Origin: Gnomoniopsis sp. IMI 355080
Taxonomy: Eukaryota; Ascomycota; Sordariomycetes; Diaporthales; Gnomoniaceae
NCBI GenBank assembly: GCA_027946555.1
Contig: JAPEVC010000396.1
Span: forward strand, 1-18,128
DNA length: 18,128 nt
Direction: 5' to 3'
Positions 1-9,645 of this stretch are shown piece by piece (positions within the stretch are counted from its first letter, which is position 1; every line of letters starts with the position of its first letter). The position numbers and the translations under genes were made by a program. The notes beneath the pieces are model-generated. The model searched no databases. It was not told where the DNA came from and saw nothing but the letters and a program-made list of their open reading frames with translations.

Positions 1-1583
1 GCCCCCCCCCCCGGGCCATGATTCGCCGGCAGGGATCTCGGCGCCGTTGAGACTCTCGGCAGCCACGGGAGCCCACCTTCCGGCCGTGAAAAGCCTCGCA
101 AAACTTTCAATCCTCAATGACATTCGCTTATCGCGCGATTTTGAAACCCAATCTGGCTGCTCAGACAGCTTGCTTCTGCTCATGCTGCGCACATTGCATG
201 ACTTCAAACCTTTGCAGGGCTCAACCTTTGCAAGGCTAACAATCGTTTACTGGAGTACATAGTATTAGATAATCCCCCAGTCGCAGTCCGGTCATTGTAT
301 TCCAGGTATCGCAGCGGAGAGCCGGCGGTCTCGGCCTGCCATTTCACATCCCTCGCAATCGAGAAGAACATCAGGTGCTTGTCTGAACAACGTTTTGTGA
401 TAGACTTCGCCACTCGCCGGCCGGAAGTGATAAGATACAATACTCTGGTAGACATAAGCAACGTCTACCTGGTCATCTTGATCTGTTTGTCGGGAAGAAG
501 ATCGATCGAGTCTAGTTTCGATATATCTCCGGGAGACGACTCTCTTTCAGATGAAATGAATCGTCATACGGCTCGACTGACTCGCACTACTCGACAGATC
601 TGTGGCAGAGCTCAAAGGTGGCCCAACGAGAATTGCCACGTTGGCTCGCATGCACGTTGGAAAATCCCCTTGATGTTGCAGCGGTATCTGCAGTATTCCG
701 TACAAGACGGCCCCTCATTCATGCCTTCAATGCAAGATGCCAAAAGAAGCATATCGTCGGCTGCATACCCATCGACCGGATAATCCAGGGCACTTGGCAT
801 CGGCATCAAAAGGCAGGGCTGTCCCCGTTGAAGGACCCGGCCTGCTCCCAGACTCCCGATGTCATCCCGCTCCGGGCCGCGGGGTCATTGTGCTCGGACC
901 CCTCTTCCAGGCCAGCAGATGAGACGTGCGCGGCTTTGGATCATCTGCGAAATTCCAAAACCCAGCAATCATAGCTTGGACGCTAGAAGCATCCTCGGAA
1001 GCTCGCGAAAGCCTGGACCTTGGAGGACGACCGATACGTGAGTATAAGACTACTGCTAGTGATGATAGTAAAGTAAGTCTACTGCGGTAGTGAAAGTGGA
1101 GCACTAGGCAACTGGGAACCGGGAAAACGGCGGTCAGTTCAGACAATACAGTCTAATTGTTGGCCAACGCAGGGGCTTTCAGCGTTCGCAGCGTTTCGCC
1201 CTTAGATGGATTTGGTCATGACGAAGAATGAGGCATGTAGGGTCGAGGGAGCCAACCTGATGCCATATCATGACCACGGAAGGGGCTGAGGAACGAAGCC
1301 TGCATGGCCAACAGCGCGACTCCACCGCTTTATGGGCCTAGTTTCTTGAGCCTCATGAGACAGCCAGCTGTTTCTGATACCTAGACCCATTGTTGCAGTT
1401 CATCTTGATCCCGAAGCGAGAAGAACACGAGCAAGCGGCCTCGTAGCCGTCTCCACGTGATGACTTCCTATCAAATTGTCGCGACATAACCTTTCGGAGA
1501 AACCGTCGATTCCCACTGCTTGGCTAGCAAGTTGTAAATCAGCCCATTCCGACCCCGCGCGTTCTTGCTCAATCACTCCGAAA

Positions 1584-1605
1584 GTACGGTACTGTGGTAC
1601 TGTAC
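1584..1605. repeat. Inverted repeat, 9-bp stem with 4-nt loop
   Basis: The left arm GTACGGTAC (1584-1592) and right arm GTACTGTAC (1597-1605) pair at every position, with one G-T wobble, around the loop TGTG. The same stretch can be read as a direct repeat of GGTACTGT (1589-1603). It lies in gene-free DNA and its role is unknown. Confidence 0.6.
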
Positions 1606-2041
1606 GGAATACAGATGCGGTCCTGCTAGCAGCAAAGCTTGGGGTCGATCAGGGTACTACGATTAGGCTTAAAAAAAGGCTGGGTCAGGGTTGCTGCCCG
1701 GCTGCTGGGTGTATCGTATCGTACACAACGCCAACTCACGGTACAATGGTGGTGGTGTGGGTACGGAACCTGGAAACTTTACCCGCAACGTAGCGTGGGG
1801 TAGAGGAATGGTGGCTGATGCGCAGGGAATATGCTTTTTTGACCAACGGATTTCCGCCGCGTAGCACAGAGGACCACCTAATCTGGCAAAGTCTGGCCAC
1901 TGGCCGGTCGAGACGATAGTGTTTTGACCCTGCAGGCAGAGCACGATGCGATGCAAAATGGGTCGACCTGCAGCTTGTTCTGCATCCGAAAGGATGCCGT
2001 TGTCCCAGACCCGCACGCCAGCAGCAAGGTACTCGCCACTT

Positions 2042-2059
2042 CACTGTGTTAACACAGTG
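2042..2059. repeat. Perfect 18-bp palindrome
   Basis: CACTGTGTTAACACAGTG is its own exact reverse complement, with GTTAAC at the centre. The dyad stops at both edges (T on the left, G on the right). Unspaced perfect palindromes of this length are the usual form of a site bound by a symmetric protein dimer, but no protein can be named. It lies about 2.5 kb upstream of the transcription factor start. Confidence 0.75.
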
Positions 2060-2179
2060 GCAAGAAGACTGCTGGGGAAAAATGATGGAGAGAAAGCTGT
2101 CGTCCTGATCTACGCTGATTTACTCGTGCCTAGCGGGCCACTAGGAGCCGGTTGCGAAGCTAATGGAGACCGTCTCGAA

Positions 2180-2197
2180 ACACAATAGCCATTGTGT
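2180..2197. repeat. Inverted repeat, 7-bp stem with 4-nt loop
   Basis: ACACAAT (2180-2186) and ATTGTGT (2191-2197) are exact reverse complements around AGCC. With the preceding A, the left arm reads AACACAATA, which matches the right half of the palindrome at 2042-2059 (AACACAGTG) at seven of nine positions. Confidence 0.6.
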
Positions 2198-3266
2198 CAG
2201 GGTAGGGCTTGGAAGGCATCCTTGGCAGCGTGGCCGTCATTGAAGAAACACGGACGAGCGAGCTTCATGAGCTTCCAAGATACGCGTCCGCGCAGCCGTC
2301 AATGTGGATCAGTCGCCTTGCTCGGCTGTCACTCTCTTTTTCTCTACATACTATCGTAGTACGTTGTCGGGCTTTTCAACCTCGGTCATCCGAGAGAAAG
2401 CTAGTCGTCCGCGACTCACGGCGAGAGATTGCCGCCCTGCCACAAACTTGCGCACCCCCAGCCTCGATTCGGCAAGGTTTGCCATCTCAGCAACAAGTCC
2501 CGATGATGATCGTTCCGTTGGCGTACAGAAAGGAATTTGCTGGTGCTCGAAGAAGTGATTTGTGTGGCTTTCCAACGCGAGAGGGAACACGCTGATAAGG
2601 GATCAGCTTTCTCATCAGAGACATGATCGACCATGTCAAATTGTCTTTCATATGCCGGCATCAGCTGTTGATGTGATCCGGGGACTGTGTCAGAGTCAGA
2701 CCTCTAGTAAGCAACTTGTCTGCACAATGATTTTGAGAGGTGTCACGGGGTGGCAATACAGGCGGCCACAGGAGCTGATGGTTGTGCCGATGATGTCTCG
2801 GCAGCATCAGCACTACTTGTGGTTCTTACTGAGCAAACACCGGAATGGACATTACATGAACCATTCTGAGGCAGGACACACTTTGAACAGAAGAGGTTGC
2901 CATCTTTTGTCCTGCTGTCGGAAAGGTTCCCCACCTGACATTGGACAAATCCTACCTCAGGCAACTTGAAAGGTTCCAGTGGGGTTACACCGACCTGCCT
3001 CCACCAGTCTCAAAGAGCCATGAGGGCAGGAGGGCTGACGACAACGGTTCGTGATCAACAATGCAGTGATGTGCCCACCACCCAGATACAGCTGTACTAG
3101 TGGATCTTTGCACCTGCAGAGCACGAATTTAATTCTGCTATCGGCAATCTACTGTGTCCTAGTCCTACCACAATATATCGTGCCGTCCCAAAAAGACTAA
3201 AAGAGGCTCAATTACCGGGATTTCCACATGCGGTATTTGTTGCCTCTGTTTGAACTCTATATTGGC

Positions 3267-3284
3267 GGCAGGCAGGCAGGCAGG
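3267..3284. repeat. GGCA microsatellite
   Basis: Four exact GGCA units followed by GG. It lies in intergenic DNA with no coding context. Confidence 0.9.
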
Positions 3285-3498
3285 GTCACCAGCAGCATAG
3301 ACTTTCCTGTCTAGGGAAGCCTTGGACAGTGCGAAGTGGATGTGTCCTTTTGTGACCCCTTGGCCAGTAGCCTCTGTTGATCCATCTTGGCTTCATGACA
3401 TGCAGGCTGCTGGGGATTTTCTTTGGAGGAGAGGGCTGCCCGGGATGCCCACCAAGAGAAGATGGGCATAGTATGTTAGCCGAACTTGTGCTCTTCGT

Positions 3499-3530
3499 AC
3501 CCAGACCCAGCAGGACCCAGCAGGACCCAG
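3499..3530. repeat. Short tandem repeat, ACCCAGCAGG unit
   Basis: Two full 10-bp units ACCCAGCAGG (3505-3524) are flanked by the partial unit ACCCAG on each side. It lies about 1 kb upstream of the transcription factor gene. It may be slippage-derived; no function is evident. Confidence 0.8.
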
Positions 3531-3686
3531 TAGCTTTCCGGGGCATCCTGCTCGTACCCTCCAGTTTACCTAACCCGGGCCCACCGCAAAGCTCCAGTTT
3601 GCTTCCACCAACCTTCCAGAGAAAAAGTCTCTGCTTCGATTCTCTGGGGCATGGCGGGGACGGCTGGGGGACGACTGGGACAATAC

Positions 3687-3714
3687 GTGGCGTGGATTGG
3701 TTCCACGATGCCAC
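3687..3714. repeat. Bulged inverted repeat containing ATTGG
   Basis: CGTGGA (3691-3696) pairs with TCCACG (3702-3707). Outside a 3-nt bulge, GTGG (3687-3690) pairs with CCAC (3711-3714), and the flanking C and G extend this by one pair. The loop spans a reversed CCAAT. It could be a folded upstream element or chance. Confidence 0.4.
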
Positions 3715-3857
3715 GCCCCGCTTGTGGCCCATGCTTGGGTAAGGGTACAGAACGTAGCGCCCGTCGTAGTGGATGGCTGGGTGGTCCGGGTGGGTGGCGC
3801 CTTTTCCTGGTCGTGCTTTGGGAGGCCGGTCCCGACGATTCATACATGCGACCTGCT

Positions 3858-3864
3858 TGATTGG
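3858..3864 (-). promoter_or_regulatory. Candidate CCAAT box of the transcription factor gene
   Basis: TGATTGG on the + strand is CCAATCA on the - strand, the preferred form for the fungal HapB/C/E (CCAAT-binding) complex. It sits about 655 bp before the ATG at 4519 and before the pyrimidine-rich leader. The flanking bases TGATTGGC also occur upstream of polyubiquitin. The match is short, so this is a candidate only. Confidence 0.45.
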
Positions 3865-4059
3865 CTGAGGCCGGAGGAGACTGGGATCATGCCATTCGAC
3901 CTGCATTGCTCACCGCTCTTCTTGCTGTCGTCGCTGCGGGACTTGCACCGTCCATGATTGCACCACAGCGTCCCGGAAGACGCAGACGGGGGGGAGAACT
4001 CGCGCAGAGAACAAGAGAGATAGGGGAGCATCGTCAGAGTGTCTTTCCCGGCTCCGGTC

Positions 4060-4330
4060 GGTCGACTCTCACTGCTTTCTTCTTCCTCTTTTCTCTATTC
4101 CGTCCTCGTCTCCGATCACGTTTTCTCGACGCCTCCAACCCCTCGAGGACCAAAAGGCCGCACATCGCAATAAACTTTGCATCTGGTGTGTGTCCTCGTC
4201 CAAAACTCTCACAGTATCTCCTCCGCCCCCCTCTCTTCCCCAGATACTATCCGAGCCTTTCAAGGATTCCTTGAGCTTATCTCCCTACCTTGCCGAGAAC
4301 CGTTCTCCTTTATTCCTCCTCCTTCCCAGG
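4060..4330 (+). promoter_or_regulatory. Pyrimidine-rich leader region of the transcription factor gene
   Basis: This stretch has several dense C/T runs on the + strand (around 4073-4130, 4200-4245 and 4268-4330). In filamentous fungi such tracts commonly lie at or just before transcription start points of genes without a clear TATA box. The start point is therefore probably in or near this block, giving a 5' leader of roughly 200-450 nt; that distance is inference. Confidence 0.5.
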
Positions 4331-4352
4331 TCAACCGTTGCTCGTGCAGCTC

Positions 4353-4367
4353 ATGATCCTGCCCTGA
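4353..4367 (+). other. Candidate 4-codon upstream ORF (MILP, stop)
   Basis: ATG ATC CTG CCC TGA lies 151 nt before the main ATG and after the pyrimidine-rich block, so it is probably in the 5' leader. Short upstream ORFs are common before fungal regulatory genes and often lower translation. Whether it is transcribed cannot be told from sequence. Confidence 0.4.
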
Positions 4368-4518
4368 CATCTCGTCCATCACCCCTCGGGATCCTTGTGC
4401 AAAGAGCGGTGTCGTGACTCCGCTCAAAGACACATCTCCATACAACAGCGTCCGGGCTCGCCAATCTCATATCAATCGGTCTCTCCTTTTCCCGTCGTCA
4501 CCCCTGATAGTCGAAGCC

Positions 4519-7149
4519 ATGACATACGATTTCAGTTCTGTGCCAGGAGGTCAAGCGGCGTTGCTGGAACAGCTTGGTTACGATCCTCGGGAACGATACG
4601 CGACATACACAACTGGTGTATCGCACAGCTCGATACCGACAACGACAACATCGTCGACCGCCATGGTCCAGCAGCACAGCCGCCAGAGTCCCTCTGGCAA
4701 TTGGCAGATGCCAATGGACATGACAGCCGGCGTCTCGCCAGTGTCAATGCACTCACCCAACACCAACAGCCTCCCGCCATCATCGCCCGAGGACCAGCAA
4801 GCGCAGTCTCCAGTAGGACATCACAGCTCGACCGCATCCAGTCCTCACCAGCAACAATTGTCGCCGTACACTGCCACAACTGCCATGCCTCAGGCTTCAT
4901 CCCTCCTCGCAGACTGGACATACCAGCAACAGCAAATGCACACACAGCCGCAGGACCTGTCCCATTTCATCCAGGACTCATCTGCTCTGATGAGTTTCAA
5001 CCCATTTGCCGCCAATCTGCAGCCTTCGCCAATCAACTATCTTCCCGCCACCACGCAGGCGGCTCTCGAGGCCAGCTTGCACCAGATGGCCCCGTCCAAT
5101 TTTCAGATGTCTCCTGTCGAAGAGACGAACCAACAACAGATGACTTGGAACATGCCGCAAAACGTGAGCACCGCAGGCATGGCCAACTGGCAGGACTTTG
5201 AGACGGCCATGCAGATGCCGGCGGATGGTCTTCCTCGTGTCGGCAGCATGGGTAGCAACTCTCCTACCGGTACTTACCTCGAGGTGCTCTCATTGGGCTC
5301 TGGAAGTGACAATGGTTGGGCGATGGTCGACATGTATCACCCTAACTACGACTCATTTTCGCAGACCCCACAGGCGCAAAATGTGTTTAACCCTGGACAA
5401 ACCTTGCACCTCAGGACCGGCTCCGACTCATCCCAGTCTGATGGGACCTCATTGGAATTTGGCAGCTATGAGGAAGTGCCTTTCCCAATCTCACCATTCT
5501 CACCTGGCTCCGATTCGTATGTGGACAATGCTGCCAATCATCGGAATTGCTTTCATGGGGATGGCCACCATCACTCTCATTCTCATTCTCATTCACATGA
5601 GATCATTAGCCCTACTGCTGGCGTCGCTCCCATGCCCATCCGCGCCACAGCTAGTAATCGATCAAGCCCAGCCAGCGGCTCTGGTGTCGGCTCTATCACT
5701 GGCTCTACGTCTTCAGTCTCACCCCCGGTAAGAAAGACCACCGCCCCCCGGAAGAGCCCCATCGCCAAGCCACCTACCAAGGCCGTCATCCGACGAACAG
5801 CATCAAACGGCAAGAAGGACGGAACTGGTGAGAAGAAGGTCGGAAGAAGACGTGGTCCTCTTCTGCCTGAGCAGCGGAAGCAGGCTAGTGAGATCAGGAA
5901 GCTGCGTGCCTGCCTACGTTGCAAGTTCCTCAAGAAGACCTGTGACAAGGGCGAGCCTTGTGCTGGTTGCCAGCCGTCTCACGCACGGCTGTGGCAAGTA
6001 CCTTGCACCCGTATCGACATCAAGGATATTGGCTTCTTCATGAAGGACTGGAAGGCCGATTATGAGCGACACATGGACCGCGGTGTTTCGGTTTACAATG
6101 TCAAGGGCTTCGCACCCCAGGAGACCCTCATGTGGATCACACACGGCTACGGCTTCTGCTTGCCTGTCATGGTCCGTGAGGTGTTTGTCGCCGACGAGAG
6201 TTGTTTCCAGGTCGACTGGGTTGAGTCTCACTTGCAAGACCAAGAGCCGATTGACTTCGAGATCCGCACCGAGAAACTCGATGTTGGTCGTGAGGGAGTT
6301 TCCATGGAGGCATTGTCGGAGTACCTCGACAAGCACATCGATCAATCATTTGAGACTTTCATTGATGACCACTTTGAGGGCACGCCTTTCATCACTGATA
6401 TCCTCAAGACTGCTCACCGGTTCTACATGAAGGAGAAGTCACCTGTCATCCGCAAGGCATTGAAGCTCGTTTTGGCTTACAACCTGACACTGCACATCAC
6501 CATGGTTGAGCAGCAGGGCTCTGAGGATCCCTTGGATGGTCAGATCGACGACGAGGACTCCAAGTACTTTGGCAAGGTCGTGGCACCCGTCATGATCAAC
6601 TTCCAAATCAAGTGCGCCATGGCCGACATGTGGCGTGAGCTGCAGAAGGACATTCTCGAGGAGCTCTCGGGTCTGTACTCCAGTGTCTACAGTGGAGACC
6701 GCCTCAAGAACTGGCCGACCATCTTCATGCTGGCCTCGATCCTGCTGGCTGTCTGGGAGGAGATGCAGTTCGACTGCCACTACCGCGTGCCAGACCCCGT
6801 GGCCGTCAACAAGTTCTGTACCGACATGGAGACCATTCCTGTTGGCGTGATTGTTGGTCTCTTCCACGCCATCTCGCAGAAGCTTCCGTCTTTCACCGAG
6901 TGGGATACCCGTCGGCATGGCCAGCTTCTCAACAACAACCCTGCCGTTTGTGAGGCAATGACAGAGGTCCGATCGCACGTCCTCAAGCATGGTTAGTAGA
7001 CCCGTCTTGGCACAAATACTATTACACATTCACTAACCAATCTCACAGAGGCATACCTCAGGACACGCCCAGATACCAAGTTCGACAGGGATGACTTTGA
7101 CTCCCTGTCCAACAAGTTCTTGTCAAAGTTGGTGATCCGATCCAACTAG
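4519..7149 (+). CDS. Zn2Cys6 transcription factor, 857 aa, two exons
   Basis: Probable nuclear DNA-binding regulator of the fungal binuclear zinc cluster class. Exons are 4519-6991 and 7049-7149. The start is the first ATG of the frame, with G at -3; upstream of it the frame offers only a GTG. Residues 1 to about 430 are rich in Q, S, T, P and H (Gln run 136-139; alternating His-Ser at 350-360) and look disordered and activating. A basic stretch (about 437-464) precedes the cluster C465, C468, C475, C481, C484, C496, spaced 2-6-5-2-11. The last loop is longer than the usual 6-9. Residues about 500-857 look helical and globular. There is no clear match to the common fungal-specific TF domain, and I do not recognise a named orthologue. 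I recall other Pezizomycotina factors with a similar ARLW-x-x-PC ending to the cluster, so this may be an uncharacterised subclass. Target genes are unknown. Confidence 0.9.
6992..7048 (+). other. Intron of the transcription factor gene (57 nt, phase 1)
   Basis: The donor is GTTAGT and the acceptor CACAG, with the branch-like CACTAAC at 7031-7037, about 12 nt before the acceptor. Splicing joins G of 6991 to AG of 7049, making a Glu codon and adding 33 residues that end in SKLVIRSN. Without splicing the frame stops at once (GGT TAG). Confidence 0.92.
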
Positions 7150-7524
7150 ACTTCTGGTATTATTCGACAATTCAAACCTCTGGGGCCTTTCATATTGATT
7201 TCCAACATTTCACTTTTTTTTCTTTAATCTTGGGCATTGGCAAGCGAGGGCGTTTCTTGCGATTCAACTTTACTTTTCTTTCTTTTTCCTTTGAACCAGC
7301 ACAAAATTCTTCACGGCCGGTCACCGCCACAATTGCGACGACATCAAAACGCTCACGCGCCGGAAGCGCAACTCAACCCTCGAACGCTTACGAACTTTGA
7401 TGACAACGACGTCTATGACAGCACAGAAAGAAGCAACAGGAGTCCTCACACAGGAGGACGGGATTATCTTTTATGAAAGAGCGAAAAATTTGGGGAGGCG
7501 TTTTGGCACTCCCTACCCCCCATA

Positions 7525-7574
7525 CAACAACAACAACAACAACAACATCATCATCATCACCATCACATCACCAT
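7525..7574 (+). repeat. CAA/CAT compound microsatellite
   Basis: Seven CAA units (7525-7545) run straight into four CAT units (7546-7557) and then a decaying CAC/CAT mix. It lies about 375 nt after the transcription factor stop codon, so it is probably in its 3' UTR or just beyond. Expected to vary in length between strains. Confidence 0.9.
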
Positions 7575-7850
7575 TCGTGCATATATTTTATATGCAATCT
7601 CAGCATGGAACCGGCGTTCGTATTGACAGAGGCGCCATCCCCCTCGACGACATGATGGCAATATTATCATTACAGTGCTCATTCAACCTCCCTGTGTCGG
7701 ATTCCCTTCACGGAGAAACGCCAGCGGCCATTCACGACTAGTTTTAGAGAGACGACGCCTGTATCTTAGCTATTATTCATGGAAAGCGTCACCGGTTTCT
7801 GCAACTCAAACTTTGTTGATATGGGAGGAGGCAATTAGATAAAAGGGAAC

Positions 7851-7856
7851 AATAAA
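7851..7856 (+). terminator. Candidate AATAAA polyadenylation signal
   Basis: An exact AATAAA lies about 700 nt after the stop of the transcription factor gene. Fungal 3' ends often use looser A-rich signals, and this would imply a long 3' UTR, so the link to that gene is weak. Confidence 0.3.
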
Positions 7857-9618
7857 CACGAGTTCAATATGATCATTTCCTCCAGACACTTACCAAAGCG
7901 ATGCAGACTCAACACCACCCGGCTCTATGGATTGCGACGAAATGGTGACGTGACATTTGCATGTGCTCGTACGCTGACCCCAATGAATTTTTGTCTTGGG
8001 TAGCGGGCTCACCGCTACTGTAATTGCACTCCAAACCAGAGAGGTTCGACCCGGATTGGGGTCCTTGCAGCAAACTTGCATGCTTGCTCACTATTTCTCG
8101 CATTCCAGTCCAGCAACTAGTGATTGATACTGCAACCACACTAGACCATAATGCTACACAGTCTGACAGTAGACGGCTGTCTTTGCTGACCTCTTGCAGG
8201 ATCACGGTACAAGCTTAGACCTAGCACAGCCACGACTCATGCGACGTTCTTCCTCCTCTGCCCCTTCATCTGGATGCGGGTTGCAGAGTAAGACATGGCA
8301 CCTTATGCTCGTGCAGGAGTTTGTCTTATCAGTCGTCTCCCGTGGCTTTGCAGAGGGGCAGAGCTGCTCTTGGCACCTCGGCAGCAATACCGTGACACCA
8401 AGCTCGCTGGGTACAGAGATATGCAGCCGAGATCTTCCTTGTCTTGACTGTCTGGGGAGGGCTCACCGCAGCGACGGGATCTTTGTTTTGTTGGAAAAAG
8501 AATAGTTTGCGGTCATTTCCACGTGAGACCTAAGTCGCAAGTCACGCGGCTGAAGAACGCTCCATGCTCAACTAGTCCAAGGAGGCTAATGTGTCTCTCA
8601 ATCGGCGTTTATCGGCAATACAAAATAGTCACTTCAGAGGCCGCTGTACCATACCAAGGCTGGTTCCCTTGATTCAGATCCCGTTCCCTCCACCGTATAC
8701 ACGTTGAATGTCTATCGCAGGTATTGTATCGTATCAAGCCAGGAATTTCCGAAGTTGTAAGAGGTCATACTGTAGCGAGGAACCCGGGCCGATCCGTGGG
8801 GTGACTAGGAGCAACCGCTCGAAAGTCGGAGTCTCATCTGGAGGATATTCGGCCGGATTCGACTTGACTTGTAAGACAGACTCAGCCTCACAGCCTCACT
8901 GGCGCCAATGTATTTGGTCGTCATGGAGAGGGCACAACTTGCACAAGCGCTGGCCCAGGCGCCAGGCCACCGTGCTGGGTATAGTATAGAATGTCTTGGA
9001 GTCACCTCCGTAACTGTTCGAACAGTAGACTATGAGGGTGAGTTTTCCTTCTGTCAAAAGAGATGCGTATAAACTCTCATCGCAGTTAGGAGGAATATTA
9101 CTACCACGTATACAACTGTGTTAGTCGTGCACGGATCTACGTCTATGGTCAACGTTCATATCAAACGTCTTCCGACTTGGTCAACCCAACAGCGTGTTCC
9201 GAGACTTGCCGGATTTGGCCGAGTGAGGCTGGGGCTGTCTCCTTCGGCTTTCGGCGTAGACTGTGTCAGCTCCGGGGGTAGAAGTTTGGCCGTAGCCAAG
9301 CAGTATCGTACGACAGCTTTGATGAAAGCATATGCTGTACTTGACAGGAGAACACAGCATCTCATGAAAACAGTGTAAAGCATTTGATGAACTTTCAGGA
9401 AAAGATAGGGAATTGATGATGGCAGTATTGAAGAAACAGGGACCATCGCCAGTCAGTCCACACATCCTTGCGGAAGCATTGAGGAAGCAGGGTTGCCTGT
9501 GGACTCTGAAGGTCGGGACCCACTTTGCGAGACACTTCATGACGTCGTTGCTCTTCCGGAGTTCGCGATAAGGCGAGCACAGGCAACTCGCATCAATACA
9601 AAAAGAGGGTTACATGGT

Positions 9619-9645
9619 GAGAGAGAGAGGGAGAGAAAAAAAAAA
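9619..9645 (+). repeat. 27-nt homopurine tract (GA repeats then A10)
   Basis: A GA-repeat tract passes into a run of ten A with no pyrimidine. It lies about 690 nt before the polyubiquitin start. Such tracts disfavour nucleosomes in fungal promoters, but a role here is inference. Confidence 0.7.

Larger units (their letters stand above)
1..3850. other. Long gene-poor intergenic region
   Basis: No coding region here can be supported. The open frames are under about 210 codons, often lack an ATG, overlap others on the opposite strand, and show no domain, signal peptide or conserved-looking motif. The region holds a few inverted repeats and short tandem repeats, listed separately. No tRNA (no A-box and B-box pair that folds) and no 5S-like sequence was seen. 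Since the next gene downstream is a transcription factor, part of this may be its promoter or a noncoding transcript, but that is inference. Confidence 0.6.

Noticed and set aside
295..783. 162-codon open frame on the + strand
   Set aside because: The frame begins with TTG and has its first ATG only about half way (near 555). There is no recognisable motif, and neighbouring frames are equally open.
2209..2969. Two overlapping + strand frames that might be exons of one gene
   Set aside because: I could find no convincing splice pair with a branch site joining them, and the translations show no domain or signal peptide.
3286..3906. 206-codon open frame on the - strand
   Set aside because: It is rich in Pro, Gly, Ser and Arg with no domain, runs through a GGCA microsatellite and a 10-bp tandem repeat, and overlaps open frames on the + strand. 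It looks like a chance frame in GC-rich promoter DNA.
4414..4518. 35-residue N-terminal extension of the transcription factor frame
   Set aside because: It has only a GTG start and lies in pyrimidine-rich leader DNA; the first ATG at 4519 has a good context.
8030..8060. Possible tRNA B-box (GGTTCGACCC)
   Set aside because: The bases on either side do not form a T-stem and no acceptor or anticodon arms can be drawn.
8708..8989. 93-codon ATG-started frame that might be a small cysteine-containing protein
   Set aside because: It lacks a hydrophobic signal peptide and any cysteine pattern, and an overlapping - strand frame is just as open.
9013..9026. 14-bp perfect palindrome ACTGTTCGAACAGT
   Set aside because: A palindrome of this length is expected about once by chance in a window this size. 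It also resembles a tRNA T-loop (TTCGAAC), but there is no A-box or cloverleaf around it.
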